A stretch of 64,000 nucleotides of DNA from Chitinophaga lutea. GTDB lineage: Bacteria > Bacteroidota > Bacteroidia > Chitinophagales > Chitinophagaceae. The DNA lies in the NCBI RefSeq assembly GCF_003813775.1, contig NZ_RPDH01000003.1, positions 558,001-622,000 of the forward strand, written 5' to 3'. The position numbers and the translations under genes were made by a program. Below the pieces are notes generated by a model. The model saw nothing but the letters and a program-made list of their open reading frames with translations. It was not told the origin of the DNA and searched no databases. Of this stretch, positions 17,217 to 26,031 are shown piece after piece; positions within the stretch are counted from its first letter, which is position 1, and the number at the start of each line of letters is the position of its first letter.

Positions 17217-17663
17217 ATGTTTAATTATGAAATCGGCGGAAACGAGCGGAAGGTGGATGTTTCAGAAGCCATCACCGATATATCACCCAACAAGACTTTG
17301 TTTGTTCAGCAGTTAACCGACTCGGAACCTGTCAAACCGGAAATCGTGGAAGGCCTTAAAACAGTGGATGACGTATTCCGCCATTTTAAACCGAACGTAG
17401 GCGTCAGCTTCGAGAACGAAGACGGATCATCGAAGGATGAAACGCTGCAGTTCCAGCACCTGGGCGACTTTTCGGTGAAGAGCATGGTGCAGCAGAGCGC
17501 CACTCTCGGAACCCTGAAGCTGGAAAACGATGTATATCTCAACATCATCCGCCAGCTCAAAACGAATAAAACGCTGAAAGCAACCCTGGAGAACCCCGAA
17601 ACCCGCCAGGCATTTGCAGCCGCGTTGGAGAACCTTGCGAAAGAATTACAGCAGCATATCTGA
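17217..17663 (+). CDS. tssB: T6SS contractile sheath small subunit TssB
   Basis: A 148-aa protein that pairs with TssC to build the contractile sheath. It has the typical TssB pattern: a short N-terminal strand, LKTVDDVFRHFKPNVGVSFE (the conserved F-x-P-x-V region after a helix), FQHLGDFSVKSMVQQSATL and a helical C terminus ending LAKELQQHI. It is slightly shorter than Pseudomonadota TssB (about 160-170 aa), as usual in Bacteroidota. It is followed by tssC after 82 bases. Confidence 0.92.
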   Translation: MFNYEIGGNERKVDVSEAITDISPNKTLFVQQLTDSEPVKPEIVEGLKTVDDVFRHFKPNVGVSFENEDGSSKDETLQFQHLGDFSVKSMVQQSATLGTLKLENDVYLNIIRQLKTNKTLKATLENPETRQAFAAALENLAKELQQHI

Positions 17664-17745
17664 TACGCCAGTTGATTTTGTTGATCTATTGACCATATAC
17701 TATTAATACCGCTGTTCGCTGCTGAATAGCTATAAACCGTACTTC

Positions 17746-19137
17746 ATGTCAGCACAAAATGAAAAACTGCAGGATGCCCGGCAACACGAGCCCGGTCTGC
17801 AACATAACGCCCCCGCGGAAACCTCCCTGCAACCATTGGAAGAAAACCTGCAGCGGCTTGTAAAAGTCGGCGGATTCGATTTCCTCGAAGCCATCGTGGA
17901 CGGCCTGCAGAACCTCAACCCGGAGCGGAAAGCAAGGAAGAAGATCTTCCTGACAGACCAGGATAAAACCGCCGAAAGGAAAGAACTGCTCAAGAAGATC
18001 CAGCTCTGGCAGGAACTGCTCAAAAAAGGCGGCAGCCTCAGCGAACTGAAAGACGAATGCCAGCAGAAGGCCGATGAAAGCGAAGCCTTGCTGAAAAAGA
18101 ATATCGGTGTTGCCCTCGACGCCACGCGCGACCTGGAGCAGGCTTACCGCACCGTGCACCTGTTTTTCAAAAACACGGAAAGCGACAAGCTGACCAACGT
18201 GGCCATTCTGAATGCCTCGATGGAACAGCTCACCGACCTCGATAACCCCCGGTTCATCGAGCACGTAGCCGAAGAATTCAAACGTAATTACGACCGCCTC
18301 GACCTGCGCGATAACTACTCCCTGCTGGTGATTCCCGGTTACCTGGGATCCAACAAGGTGGTGGAGCGCTGGGCGAAAATCGCGCACAACAATAAAACCA
18401 TGCTGGTGACGGACTTCCTGAACCTCGACCAGCCGGACGATGTGATCGACCTGTTCACCGCCGCCAATCTCACCAGCGCAGACGCGTACCGTTCCAACGT
18501 GATCATGACCTGTAACTGGCTCGTGGGCCGCGGGAAAGTGGAAGACGCCGGGGAGGAAGACGACCTGTATGTGCCCGGATCCGCCGCGCTGGCCGGTAAA
18601 ATGTATTACACCCTTATGAGCCAGGTGACCGCCGGTAAAAAACACGGCGCCATGAACGAGGCCGACGGCGTGCGTTTCGGTCTCAAAAAGAGCGAGATCT
18701 CCCAGCTCGAAAGGCTGGGCCTCGTACCCATGGTGAACGAATACGGCAAGGTGATGGCCTTTTCCGCCAAAACCCTGTTCAACGGCGATAATATCGGCCT
18801 GCAGACGTATTCGGTGGTGAGGGTGTTCGATTACGTGACCAAAGTGCTGTTCGACTTCCTCAACAGGCGGGCGTTCGAAAACTGGAATACCAAAACCGAA
18901 AAAGACCTGCGCGAGCAGATCGTGAAGTTCCTCGACAGTATCCAGGGGCCCGACCGCCTCATCGAACGGTTCAAGATCATGCGTTTCGAAAGGGATGAGG
19001 TGCAGAAAGACCGCATCCACCTGGATATCCACATCACCCCTTATTTCCCCGCCAAGAGCTTCGTGGTGAAACTCGACGGGTACAAGGGCGAAGATGAGCA
19101 TACCACCTGGAACACCGAATACGCCGCCCAGAAATAG
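17746..19137 (+). CDS. tssC: T6SS contractile sheath large subunit TssC
   Basis: A 463-aa sheath protein. The first 130 residues are charged and helical, with an IDGL-like linker. The conserved core follows, with NPRFIEHVAEEFKRNYDR, and the C-terminal domain has LREQIVKFLDSIQGPDRLIE and the final strand HITPYFPAKSFVVKLDGYKG, which matches the typical TssC end (D-I-x-x-x-P-x-F-x-A-x-F). It ends 53 bases before a flavodoxin-fold gene that has its own promoter. Identification is firm. Confidence 0.93.
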   Translation: MSAQNEKLQDARQHEPGLQHNAPAETSLQPLEENLQRLVKVGGFDFLEAIVDGLQNLNPERKARKKIFLTDQDKTAERKELLKKIQLWQELLKKGGSLSELKDECQQKADESEALLKKNIGVALDATRDLEQAYRTVHLFFKNTESDKLTNVAILNASMEQLTDLDNPRFIEHVAEEFKRNYDRLDLRDNYSLLVIPGYLGSNKVVERWAKIAHNNKTMLVTDFLNLDQPDDVIDLFTAANLTSADAYRSNVIMTCNWLVGRGKVEDAGEEDDLYVPGSAALAGKMYYTLMSQVTAGKKHGAMNEADGVRFGLKKSEISQLERLGLVPMVNEYGKVMAFSAKTLFNGDNIGLQTYSVVRVFDYVTKVLFDFLNRRAFENWNTKTEKDLREQIVKFLDSIQGPDRLIERFKIMRFERDEVQKDRIHLDIHITPYFPAKSFVVKLDGYKGEDEHTTWNTEYAAQK

Positions 19138-19143
19138 GCCTGT

Positions 19144-19173
19144 TTTGATTTGAACCGCCGAATGTTATATTTG
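19144..19173 (+). promoter_or_regulatory. Bacteroidota-type promoter for the flavodoxin-fold gene
   Basis: A TTTG at 19144-19147 is followed, after 18 bases, by TATATTTG at 19166-19173, a full match to the -33/-7 consensus TTTG...TAnnTTTG. It lies directly upstream of the gene that starts at 19191. Confidence 0.65.
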
Positions 19174-19190
19174 TACAAGGCAAGTATAAC

Positions 19191-19763
19191 ATGAAGCATC
19201 TGTTAATATTACACGGCGACGCGGAAAAGGCAGGCATTAACCACGAGTTTGCGAAGGCATACCGCCAGGGAGCGGAATCGGTAGGAGCTGCCGTGAAGGA
19301 ATTGTACATCATGGATCTGAAGTTCAATTCCAACAAACAGTTCTCCAACCAGATCACGCCGCTGGAGCCAGATTTGCTGATGGCGCTCGAACGGGTGCAG
19401 TGGGCCAGCCACATCGTGCTGTTCTGCACGGTGAACCACAGCTCCATCCCCGCCCGGCTGTCCGGTTTCTTCGACCGGCTTTTCCTGCCGCCCTTGCAGG
19501 GCATGGCGGATAAACAGGCGAAAGGCCTGGGCGTGTATCCCGGAAAATCGGCACGAATTGTGTCGGTACTCGATGAAGAAAGCTGGAAGGAATGGCAGCT
19601 GACCAAGAAGCCTACGTACCATGCCATCAAACGCAGCGTGCTGGAACGTTGCAGGATCAGCCCGGTGCGTACCTGTACGATCGGATACGTGCATTCGCCG
19701 GAAAATGATTACGCAAAAAAATGGATAGCGAAGATGCAGGCCTTTGGGGAAAAATTCATGTAA
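19191..19763 (+). CDS. NAD(P)H-dependent oxidoreductase, flavodoxin-like fold
   Basis: A 190-aa protein of the NAD(P)H dehydrogenase (quinone)/flavodoxin-like family. It opens with KHLLILHGDAEKAGINHEFA, like the FMN-phosphate loop of these enzymes, and continues with VKELYIMDLKF and the stretch HIVLFCTVNHSSIPARLSGF-FDRLF, where the family normally has a P-x-W-W-x-x-P-A-x-L-K-x-W-x-D segment. The gene lies inside the T6SS locus between tssC and hcp, with its own promoter. A role in secretion is not known. It may be a cotransported redox enzyme or a separate insertion. Confidence 0.75.
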   Translation: MKHLLILHGDAEKAGINHEFAKAYRQGAESVGAAVKELYIMDLKFNSNKQFSNQITPLEPDLLMALERVQWASHIVLFCTVNHSSIPARLSGFFDRLFLPPLQGMADKQAKGLGVYPGKSARIVSVLDEESWKEWQLTKKPTYHAIKRSVLERCRISPVRTCTIGYVHSPENDYAKKWIAKMQAFGEKFM

Positions 19764-19955
19764 AATTTAACAAGCTGAAAACATGCGATGACAGAATTTG
19801 ATTTATTTTAGCTCCTGATAATTGTTTGGAAGAATACACCCGGTAAAGAAGAACCTACAGATCAACAGCTCAATCACTGCCAGTAAGGAAACCATCTCAG
19901 GTAAAGTAACCATATACCCGTCTTTTTTTTCGTTGACCTATAAATATTAATTCAC

Positions 19956-20357
19956 ATGGCATTCAATGCAAAACTAAACATGGCAGGAAAGCAGTACGAC
20001 GTACTGAGCTGCAGCTACACCCTGAACAGGGATGTTGATCACAAAGGCCGCCCCTCCTCAGGCGTTTACGGCGGCACCATCGATGTAGAGGTAGAATCCA
20101 CGGAGGATACTTCCATTATTGAAGCGATGGTAAACAGCCAGTTCAAACCTTTCTCCGGCACGGTGCTCATCAAAAAAACCGATGAGGACGCCAAAATGAA
20201 AGAAGTGGCATTTGAGGGCGCTTTCATTGTTAAATACTCTGAAGGCCTCAATGTTATCGGATCCGACCCCATGAAGCTCCGCTTCACCATCTCTGCGCGC
20301 AAAATGAAACTGGGCAATGCAGAGCATGTGAACGACTGGCCGGACGCCAAAGCCTAG
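19956..20357 (+). CDS. tssD: T6SS inner-tube protein Hcp/TssD (copy 1)
   Basis: A 133-aa Hcp-type protein of the Bacteroidota TssD family. It has the typical pattern YDVLSCSYTLNRDVDHKGRP, SSGVYGGTIDVEVESTEDTS and ends around GNAEHVNDWP. Hcp rings stack into the inner tube and can carry effectors. It is closely similar to the next gene (for example both have SVIESMVNSQFKPF or IIEAMVNSQFKPF) and is preceded by a 190-base untranslated stretch. The pair is followed by a lysozyme-like effector gene. Confidence 0.93.
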   Translation: MAFNAKLNMAGKQYDVLSCSYTLNRDVDHKGRPSSGVYGGTIDVEVESTEDTSIIEAMVNSQFKPFSGTVLIKKTDEDAKMKEVAFEGAFIVKYSEGLNVIGSDPMKLRFTISARKMKLGNAEHVNDWPDAKA

Positions 20358-20474
20358 TCCCGATTATTATTGCATTTTTCCCCGGCCGGCCGCACAGGCT
20401 TTGCATCCGCGTATGCGAAACTTTCTGCATGCCGCCCCGGAAAACACTTTCTGACGATCTAAATTCAGACCACT

Positions 20475-20867
20475 ATGGCATTTCAAGCAAAGCTGCAGTT
20501 AGGCAGCAAGGAGTATGATGTACTGCAATGCAGTTTTTCCCTCAACCGGGATGTGGACGCAAAAGGCCGCCCTTCATCAGGTGTGTACGGCGGCACCATT
20601 CACGTGGAAATCGAATCGACGGAAGATACGTCCGTGATCGAATCCATGGTGAACAGCCAGTTCAAACCCTTTGCAGGTAAAATCATCATCAAAAAAACGG
20701 ATGAAGACGCGAAGATGAAAGAACTGACCTTCAGCAACGGCTTTATCATTCAATACAACGAAGGCATCAATGTGGTGGGCAACCATCCCATGACGCTCAG
20801 TTTCGTGATCTCTGCCCAGACCCTCAAAATGGGGAACGCAGAACATCATAACGACTGGCCTAAATAA
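20475..20867 (+). CDS. tssD: T6SS inner-tube protein Hcp/TssD (copy 2)
   Basis: A 130-aa paralogue of the preceding Hcp, with the same blocks (LQCSFSLNRDVDAKGRP, SSGVYGGTIHVEIESTEDTS, GNAEHHNDWPK). The differences are spread over the whole protein, so this is an old duplication. The second copy may form mixed tubes or serve as carrier for the next gene's effector. A strong hairpin at 20896-20925 follows it. Confidence 0.93.
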   Translation: MAFQAKLQLGSKEYDVLQCSFSLNRDVDAKGRPSSGVYGGTIHVEIESTEDTSVIESMVNSQFKPFAGKIIIKKTDEDAKMKELTFSNGFIIQYNEGINVVGNHPMTLSFVISAQTLKMGNAEHHNDWPK

Positions 20868-20895
20868 ACCGATGACGGCCAATATACTCAACACC

Positions 20896-20925
20896 GGTGT
20901 GCTGCCTTCACCAAGGCGGCACACC
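20896..20925 (+). terminator. Strong hairpin after hcp2 (possible attenuator or 3' stabiliser)
   Basis: GGTGTGCTGCC - 8-base loop - GGCGGCACACC forms an 11-bp stem with one G-U pair. No T-run follows, so it may only limit read-through from the highly expressed hcp genes into the effector, or protect the hcp mRNA end. Confidence 0.55.
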
Positions 20926-20952
20926 TATCATTGTATCCGGATACAGCAGTAA

Positions 20953-21861
20953 ATGACAATGCAAACACATACCGGCGCCACCGTGCAACCGAAGGACAAG
21001 CCCAAACGCAAGCCCAAGGGAAAAACGCGCACAAAGCCGGGTGGCCCGGCCCCCAGGCCCGGTCCCACCAACGCGGAATACATCCAGCTGTTTGATACCT
21101 GCGAGTTAAAAAAAGAAAAGCTGGGAGAGATCGATAAGGTGATCGATGACAAGATCCTCGCCAACCGTGCGCGCTATGAAACCGTAGTGGCCACCCTGCA
21201 GGGAAGGCAGCTCTTCGGCCTGTCCCGTACCCCGGCATTGGGCGGCATTTCCTTTTTCCAGCCGCGGGATTTTTACAGTCCACAGCCGCAGGTGCAGCAA
21301 CCGTCCGGGTTCTTCTTCCAGGACCTGTTCAACCGTTCACCCAACACCAATGTGTTCGATTTCCGGAACCCCTTCAATATCGGCTTCCGCACGAACCCGG
21401 ATTTCTTCAACGCCGGGTCGGGGCGCGTGCCCTGGGCCATGATCGCGGTGATACACTACCTGGAGTGCAGCTCGGATTTTTCGAAACACCTGCACAATGG
21501 CGATCCCCTCACGGGCTACACCGTGAAGCATCCGCCCAACCGGCCCAAAAATGCCGGTAAACCGCCATTTACCTGGGAAGTGAGCGCAGTAGACGCGATG
21601 AGGCTCAAACAATTCGACAAAAAGCAAAACTGGACGCTGCCGGAGGTGCTGTACACACTGGAAGCCTACAACGGCTTCGGGTATCACAAAAACAAAAAAG
21701 GCAATACGCCATACCTCTGGAGTTACTCTAACCACTATACGAAAGGTAAGTATGTGAGAGACTTCAAATACGACTCGAATGCCGTTTCCGCCCAGATCGG
21801 GGCGGCGGTACTGCTGAAAAGAATGGAACAAAGAGGACTGATTTATTTACCAAGATTTTGA
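20953..21861 (+). CDS. T6SS effector with phage-type lysozyme domain
   Basis: A 302-aa protein. Residues 1-40 are basic and Pro-rich (KPKRKPKGKTRTKPGGPAPR) and residues 40-160 are probably a loading part. The C-terminal 150 residues match a peptidoglycan-hydrolase family known from phages: IAVIHYLECSSDFSKHLHNG (likely catalytic Glu171), DPLTGYTVKHPPNRP, FTWEVSAVDAMRL and YNGFGYHKNKKGNTPYLWSY. The place after hcp and before vgrG, with a lipoprotein gene overlapping its stop (TGATG), fits a cell-wall-degrading effector with a periplasmic immunity protein. There is no signal peptide, as expected for T6SS delivery. A second in-frame ATG lies at 20959. Confidence 0.8.
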   Translation: MTMQTHTGATVQPKDKPKRKPKGKTRTKPGGPAPRPGPTNAEYIQLFDTCELKKEKLGEIDKVIDDKILANRARYETVVATLQGRQLFGLSRTPALGGISFFQPRDFYSPQPQVQQPSGFFFQDLFNRSPNTNVFDFRNPFNIGFRTNPDFFNAGSGRVPWAMIAVIHYLECSSDFSKHLHNGDPLTGYTVKHPPNRPKNAGKPPFTWEVSAVDAMRLKQFDKKQNWTLPEVLYTLEAYNGFGYHKNKKGNTPYLWSYSNHYTKGKYVRDFKYDSNAVSAQIGAAVLLKRMEQRGLIYLPRF

Positions 21862-22469
21862 TGAAAGGACCATACAGATATTTTTTACTGCTGTGCCTCA
21901 TATGGGGCGTCGCCTGTAAATCAAAAAGCTCCGTCGGCACCGCGCAGGACACTGCCCGGCCGCTCACGGCAGCGCAGATAGCGCAACAGCCGCCTGCCGC
22001 CGGAGATGAAGAACAATTCGACGCCTTTTTCGATGCGTTCAGTGAAGCGGTGAAACAAAAGGATAAAAAGAAACTGGAAGGCATGCTGTTTTTTCCTTTC
22101 CAGACAGGCAACATCTGGCGGAACGATGACATCGCGCATATGAAGGACCCTGCGACGAACGAGCGTTTCAACCAGGTAGCGGAAAAAGAATACGGCGAGT
22201 ATGCAGACCAGATATTCCACCCGGACGTTGTGCGCCTGCTGCCCCGTGCGGAAGGGGAAGCAATCGCGGAAATAGCTGGCGATACCAAAGACGATTATTA
22301 TCTCCGCCTCAAACGCCATACCGACGCCGGTACCAGGATGTATGAAGTGTACCTGCAGTATGCGGAAGAAGGCCGGTCAACAGAAAGTTATTTCGCATTT
22401 GTGTTCGGCAAAGTGAAAGGACAATATAAAGCGCTCAGCTATTACGCCAAGTGGCCCGTAAAAGGCTGA
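21861..22469 (+). CDS. Lipoprotein, probable immunity protein to the lysozyme effector
   Basis: A 202-aa predicted lipoprotein. The signal peptide YRYFLLLCLIWGVACKSK has a lipobox ending in Cys. The mature part is a single domain with alternating helix and strand (EEQFDAFFDAFSEAVKQKDK, then DDYYLRLKRHTDAGTRMYEV), of NTF2-like appearance. I start it at the ATG at 21861, which shares one base with the effector stop (TGATG). That coupling, and periplasmic placement, fit an immunity protein against a wall hydrolase. No family is recognised. It could instead be a divergent TssQ. Confidence 0.68.
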   Translation: MKGPYRYFLLLCLIWGVACKSKSSVGTAQDTARPLTAAQIAQQPPAAGDEEQFDAFFDAFSEAVKQKDKKKLEGMLFFPFQTGNIWRNDDIAHMKDPATNERFNQVAEKEYGEYADQIFHPDVVRLLPRAEGEAIAEIAGDTKDDYYLRLKRHTDAGTRMYEVYLQYAEEGRSTESYFAFVFGKVKGQYKALSYYAKWPVKG

Positions 22470-22501
22470 TTTTTTACAATGATGCAAAAAGTGATCAATC
22501 C

Positions 22502-24340
22502 ATGGAAGGTAAACTGATTGTCAATATCAACATTGAAGGCACGCCCATCCTTCATTTTTCATCCTTTACGCTGGAGCAGCGGTTTAACGCCCACCACTAT
22601 TTTGAGCTGCGCTTCAATCACGATGAGATGGGCGAGCCCGGCCTCATCTCGCTGGAGAAAGGCAGGAACTACATGGGCAAAAACATTTCCGTACAGTTCG
22701 GCAAACTGGCGGCGGGTGAGCAGCAATTCACCGGTAAAGTCACCAAGGTGGAACTGTCGCAAAGCCATGGTTACCACGGCACGCTTATCGTGAGCGGGTA
22801 TAGCCCCAGCATCCTCATCGACCGCGGCCCCGACCTGGGCTCGTACCTGAACAAGGACCTGTCTGCCATCATCCGCAAAGCCACGGAAGACGCGCCGGCC
22901 AACGATCTCAACCTGCAGCTGAACCCCGCCCGCAAAGAGCCCATCGATTACCTGATCCAATACCGCGAAAGCGATTACGAGTTCCTGAACCGCCTTTCCG
23001 CCGAATATCACGAATGGTTTTTTTACGACGGCGTGAAATTGCAGTTCGGCAAACCCGATAAACAGGAAGAAGTGAAACTCGTCTACGGCCGCGACGTGCA
23101 CGCCCTGCAATACGCCATGCAGGTGGCGCCGCTCAAGAGCCGCAAATTCTTTTACAGCCCGAAAGAAGACGAGCTCTTCAAAGCCGAAGCCAAAGCCGCG
23201 CCTTCCGGCCAGCCGGACCTGGCGCATGCCGTGAATGCCTCCAACGAGCTGTACAGCAAAGTCTATTCGCAGCCGCTCCAGGTGCGGGTGGATACCCGCC
23301 AGGAAATCGAAACCTTCGTGGCCAACGAAGAAAAATCCAACATCGCAGATCTCCTCCAGATTACCGCCAGCGGCGACAACCCGCAGGTGGGCCTGGGAAA
23401 AATAGCCGACATCAGCATGAGCGTGAAAGAGTCGATGAGCTTCAACGTGCAGCAGCTCGGCCGCTTCCTCGTCACCGCTGTGTATCATCATGTAGACGGG
23501 GTAGGGCACTATCACAATACGTTCGAGGGCATCGTAGCCGATGCCGAACGCATTCCCGTCCGCCAGTACGATAAGCCGCTCGCGGATATGCAGCTGGCGA
23601 TGGTGGAAGACAACGAAGACCCGAAAGGGCAGGGCCGCGTGAAAGTGAAATTCAAATGGGAATGTAACTGCAACGATGCCTCCGAATGGCTGCGCGTGGT
23701 ATCACCCAATGCCGGCAGTTCCGAGAAAGTGAGCACCAACAGGGGCTTCAGGTTTGTGCCGGAAAAGGGCGACCAGGTGGTGGTGGCTTTTGAAGAAGGC
23801 AACATCGCCCGGCCGATCGTGATCGGCAGTGTGTTTCATGGTAAAACGGGCACCGGCGGCGGTGCGTCCAATAACGTCAAAAGCCTTTCTACCCGCAGCG
23901 GCAGCTCCGTTACCCTCAACGATGGCGACGGCAGCGTGGTGGTGAAGGATCCCAGCGGCGGTGTGCTGACCATGCACGGCGACGGATCGGTGACCCTCAA
24001 TGCTCCTGTGTCTTTCACGATCAACACCAAAGACTTTGTGCTGAACGCCGGCAATACCGTTGCCATCAACGCCCAGCCCGGCGAAGGCGGCGGCGGCGAA
24101 GGTACCGTTACCATCAGTGCCAAGAAAAGCATTTCAGGAACGGCCGATACGGAAGACATCAATTTCACCGCCACGGCGAAAGGCATCCTGATCAGCGGCA
24201 ACACCGACGTTACGGTGGAAAGCGTTACCGCCGCGGCCAATATCATCGGCAGCACCCTGGCTTCGATGTTCGGAGCGGACGTAACGGTAAACGGCGGCGG
24301 CACCATCAGGGTGGGATCACCGGATACAGATATCATTTAA
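22502..24340 (+). CDS. vgrG: T6SS spike protein VgrG (TssI)
   Basis: A 612-aa spike protein that caps the Hcp tube. It has a gp27-like base (about 1-370, with YHGTLIVSGYSPSILIDRGP and ESDYEFLNRLSAEYHEWFFY), an OB/gp5-like domain (QGRVKVKFKWECNCNDASEW, then ARPIVIGSVFHGKTG) and a repetitive beta-helix tail (SSVTLNDGDGSVVVKDPSGG, then TVTISAKKSISG). I start at the ATG at 22502. The GTG at 22451 would add 17 residues inside the upstream gene. The next gene supplies the PAAR-like tip. Confidence 0.93.
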   Translation: MEGKLIVNINIEGTPILHFSSFTLEQRFNAHHYFELRFNHDEMGEPGLISLEKGRNYMGKNISVQFGKLAAGEQQFTGKVTKVELSQSHGYHGTLIVSGYSPSILIDRGPDLGSYLNKDLSAIIRKATEDAPANDLNLQLNPARKEPIDYLIQYRESDYEFLNRLSAEYHEWFFYDGVKLQFGKPDKQEEVKLVYGRDVHALQYAMQVAPLKSRKFFYSPKEDELFKAEAKAAPSGQPDLAHAVNASNELYSKVYSQPLQVRVDTRQEIETFVANEEKSNIADLLQITASGDNPQVGLGKIADISMSVKESMSFNVQQLGRFLVTAVYHHVDGVGHYHNTFEGIVADAERIPVRQYDKPLADMQLAMVEDNEDPKGQGRVKVKFKWECNCNDASEWLRVVSPNAGSSEKVSTNRGFRFVPEKGDQVVVAFEEGNIARPIVIGSVFHGKTGTGGGASNNVKSLSTRSGSSVTLNDGDGSVVVKDPSGGVLTMHGDGSVTLNAPVSFTINTKDFVLNAGNTVAINAQPGEGGGGEGTVTISAKKSISGTADTEDINFTATAKGILISGNTDVTVESVTAAANIIGSTLASMFGADVTVNGGGTIRVGSPDTDII

Positions 24341-24353
24341 ACCAGCAGCCAGG

Positions 24354-26000
24354 ATGGAACCACGCGAGTATATCACGTATAAAGCCATGATAGAGTGCGA
24401 AGAAGGCAGCGCCCCGGGCCTCTTCACGCCTACGTATAACCAGACGGTGAAGATCAACAGCTGTAAGGTATCTACCGCCCTGGACAAAATACCCCTCACC
24501 AATATCCCCAACTTCGTTGTCTGTAAAAAAACACAGAAACCCTGTGTGCCGGTACCCACCACCTGGGAAGATACTTATCCCGTAAAGGTGAAAGGGCAAC
24601 AGACGCTCATCGGCAAAAGCTGCATCAAATGCAGCGTGGGCGGCAAGATCAAATTCCAGACCAGCGGCCAGGTGCCCCTTTCGCCTGAAGAAGAGGAACA
24701 GCTCAACGGCATGCGGGATGATGTGAAAAAAGCATACGACAAGGAACAGGAGGAGAAAAATAAACCCTGGTGGAAAAAAGCCGGGGAGTTCATCGTTGAC
24801 TGTGTGCCGGTAGTAGGGCCCATTGTAAGCATGGCCAAGAATATCAGCGAGGGCAATTGGGGCATGGCCCTGCTCGACGTCGGTTTCCTGGCCCTGGATG
24901 TGGTGGGCGTGGTGGGCGCTCCGTTTACCGGCGGCGCTTCACTGGCGGGTAGTACCGCGCTGAAGATCGGCGCCCGGCAGGCCATCAAGGCGGGAGCGAA
25001 ACAACTCGCCAAAAAAGCGGGCAAAGAAGCGCTGGAGGCCGGCGCCAAACAGGCGGCTGAAATGATCAGCAAACTGTCTATGCGCAGCCTCTCCAAAGGG
25101 CGGCTCTGCGTGTTCGCGTGTTTCCCTGCCGGTACACCGGTGGCTGTGCGGAACGGGCATAAAAACATCGAAGATCTCCGCGCGGGCGACGAAGTGTGGG
25201 CCTACAACGAAACAACCGGGGAAACCTCTCTGCACGCCATCAGCTACGTTTGGGAAAGGAACGTGCATATGCTCGTCACCATCCATGCCGGCACGGAAAA
25301 GATCACCACTACTGCGGACCATCCGTTTTATGCGGACGGCGCCTGGAAAGAGGCCGGCCTGCTGGAGCCCGGCAATACCCTGCAGCGCCGGGATGGCAAG
25401 CAGGTGGTGGTAATGGCGGTAGAGTTCCATTACAACAGGGAGAACGCGCCCGCATCGCTGTTGCAGACCGGCGCCGGCCATCAGCTGGAAGACATCGGCA
25501 GTGCGGACGAAGCGAACGAAAACAGCTGGAAAGTCTATAACTTTGAAGTAACCGGTGCGCACACCTATTTTGTGGGCGACCAGGAAATACTGGTGCATAA
25601 CGCCGGCGGCGTTTGTGTAAGGGCCGTGGTGAAGAAAGTGAGCGCCCGCCTCCGCTACCTGGGCCGTACACCCGGCAAAGGCAGTAAAACGGGCCGCGAA
25701 GTGTTTGAGCGGATGAAGAAGACCCGGCCGCCCACCGCGAGGATCAAGAACGGCAAAAAGCAGTTCAAGTCCAAAAAGGACGGCAAATGGTACGACCTCG
25801 ACAAAGCGGACATGGCGCACAAACGGGATGCGGTGGACTGGTGGAACAAGGTGGCCCGCAAAAAAGGCTACAAACCCAAAGGAAAAGAAGTGCGCGAGTG
25901 GATGCTCGATTCAAAAAATTATTATCTTGAACACAGAAGTTATAACCGCAGTGACGGTGCTTCGTTAGGAAAAACCTATTTACCGCCGTTCCGACGGTAA
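24354..26000 (+). CDS. PAAR-like/Hint/GH-E-type nuclease polymorphic toxin (T6SS effector)
   Basis: A 548-aa modular effector. Residues about 10-110 are a DUF4280 PAAR-like tip with paired cysteines (KPCVPVPTTWED, then LIGKSCIKCSVGGKIKF). A hydrophobic region at about 142-210 follows. A Hint autoprocessing domain runs from CFPAGTPV (Cys256) through TTADHPFYADGAW to ILVHN (His415-Asn416), with no Cys or Ser after it, so it can cleave but not splice. The C-terminal toxin (about 419-548) has MAHKRDAVDWWNKVARKKGY and YYLEHRSYNRSDGAS, a variant of the GH-E HNH nuclease type with His489, in which the usual G-H is A-H. It follows vgrG by 14 bases. Confidence 0.85.
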   Translation: MEPREYITYKAMIECEEGSAPGLFTPTYNQTVKINSCKVSTALDKIPLTNIPNFVVCKKTQKPCVPVPTTWEDTYPVKVKGQQTLIGKSCIKCSVGGKIKFQTSGQVPLSPEEEEQLNGMRDDVKKAYDKEQEEKNKPWWKKAGEFIVDCVPVVGPIVSMAKNISEGNWGMALLDVGFLALDVVGVVGAPFTGGASLAGSTALKIGARQAIKAGAKQLAKKAGKEALEAGAKQAAEMISKLSMRSLSKGRLCVFACFPAGTPVAVRNGHKNIEDLRAGDEVWAYNETTGETSLHAISYVWERNVHMLVTIHAGTEKITTTADHPFYADGAWKEAGLLEPGNTLQRRDGKQVVVMAVEFHYNRENAPASLLQTGAGHQLEDIGSADEANENSWKVYNFEVTGAHTYFVGDQEILVHNAGGVCVRAVVKKVSARLRYLGRTPGKGSKTGREVFERMKKTRPPTARIKNGKKQFKSKKDGKWYDLDKADMAHKRDAVDWWNKVARKKGYKPKGKEVREWMLDSKNYYLEHRSYNRSDGASLGKTYLPPFRR

Positions 26001-26031
26001 CATTGAAAAACACCCGGAAAAAAACATCACT

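Noticed and set aside
22451..22501. GTG start that would extend VgrG by 17 residues
   Set aside because: It lies inside the lipoprotein gene, and the conserved VgrG N terminus begins at the ATG at 22502.
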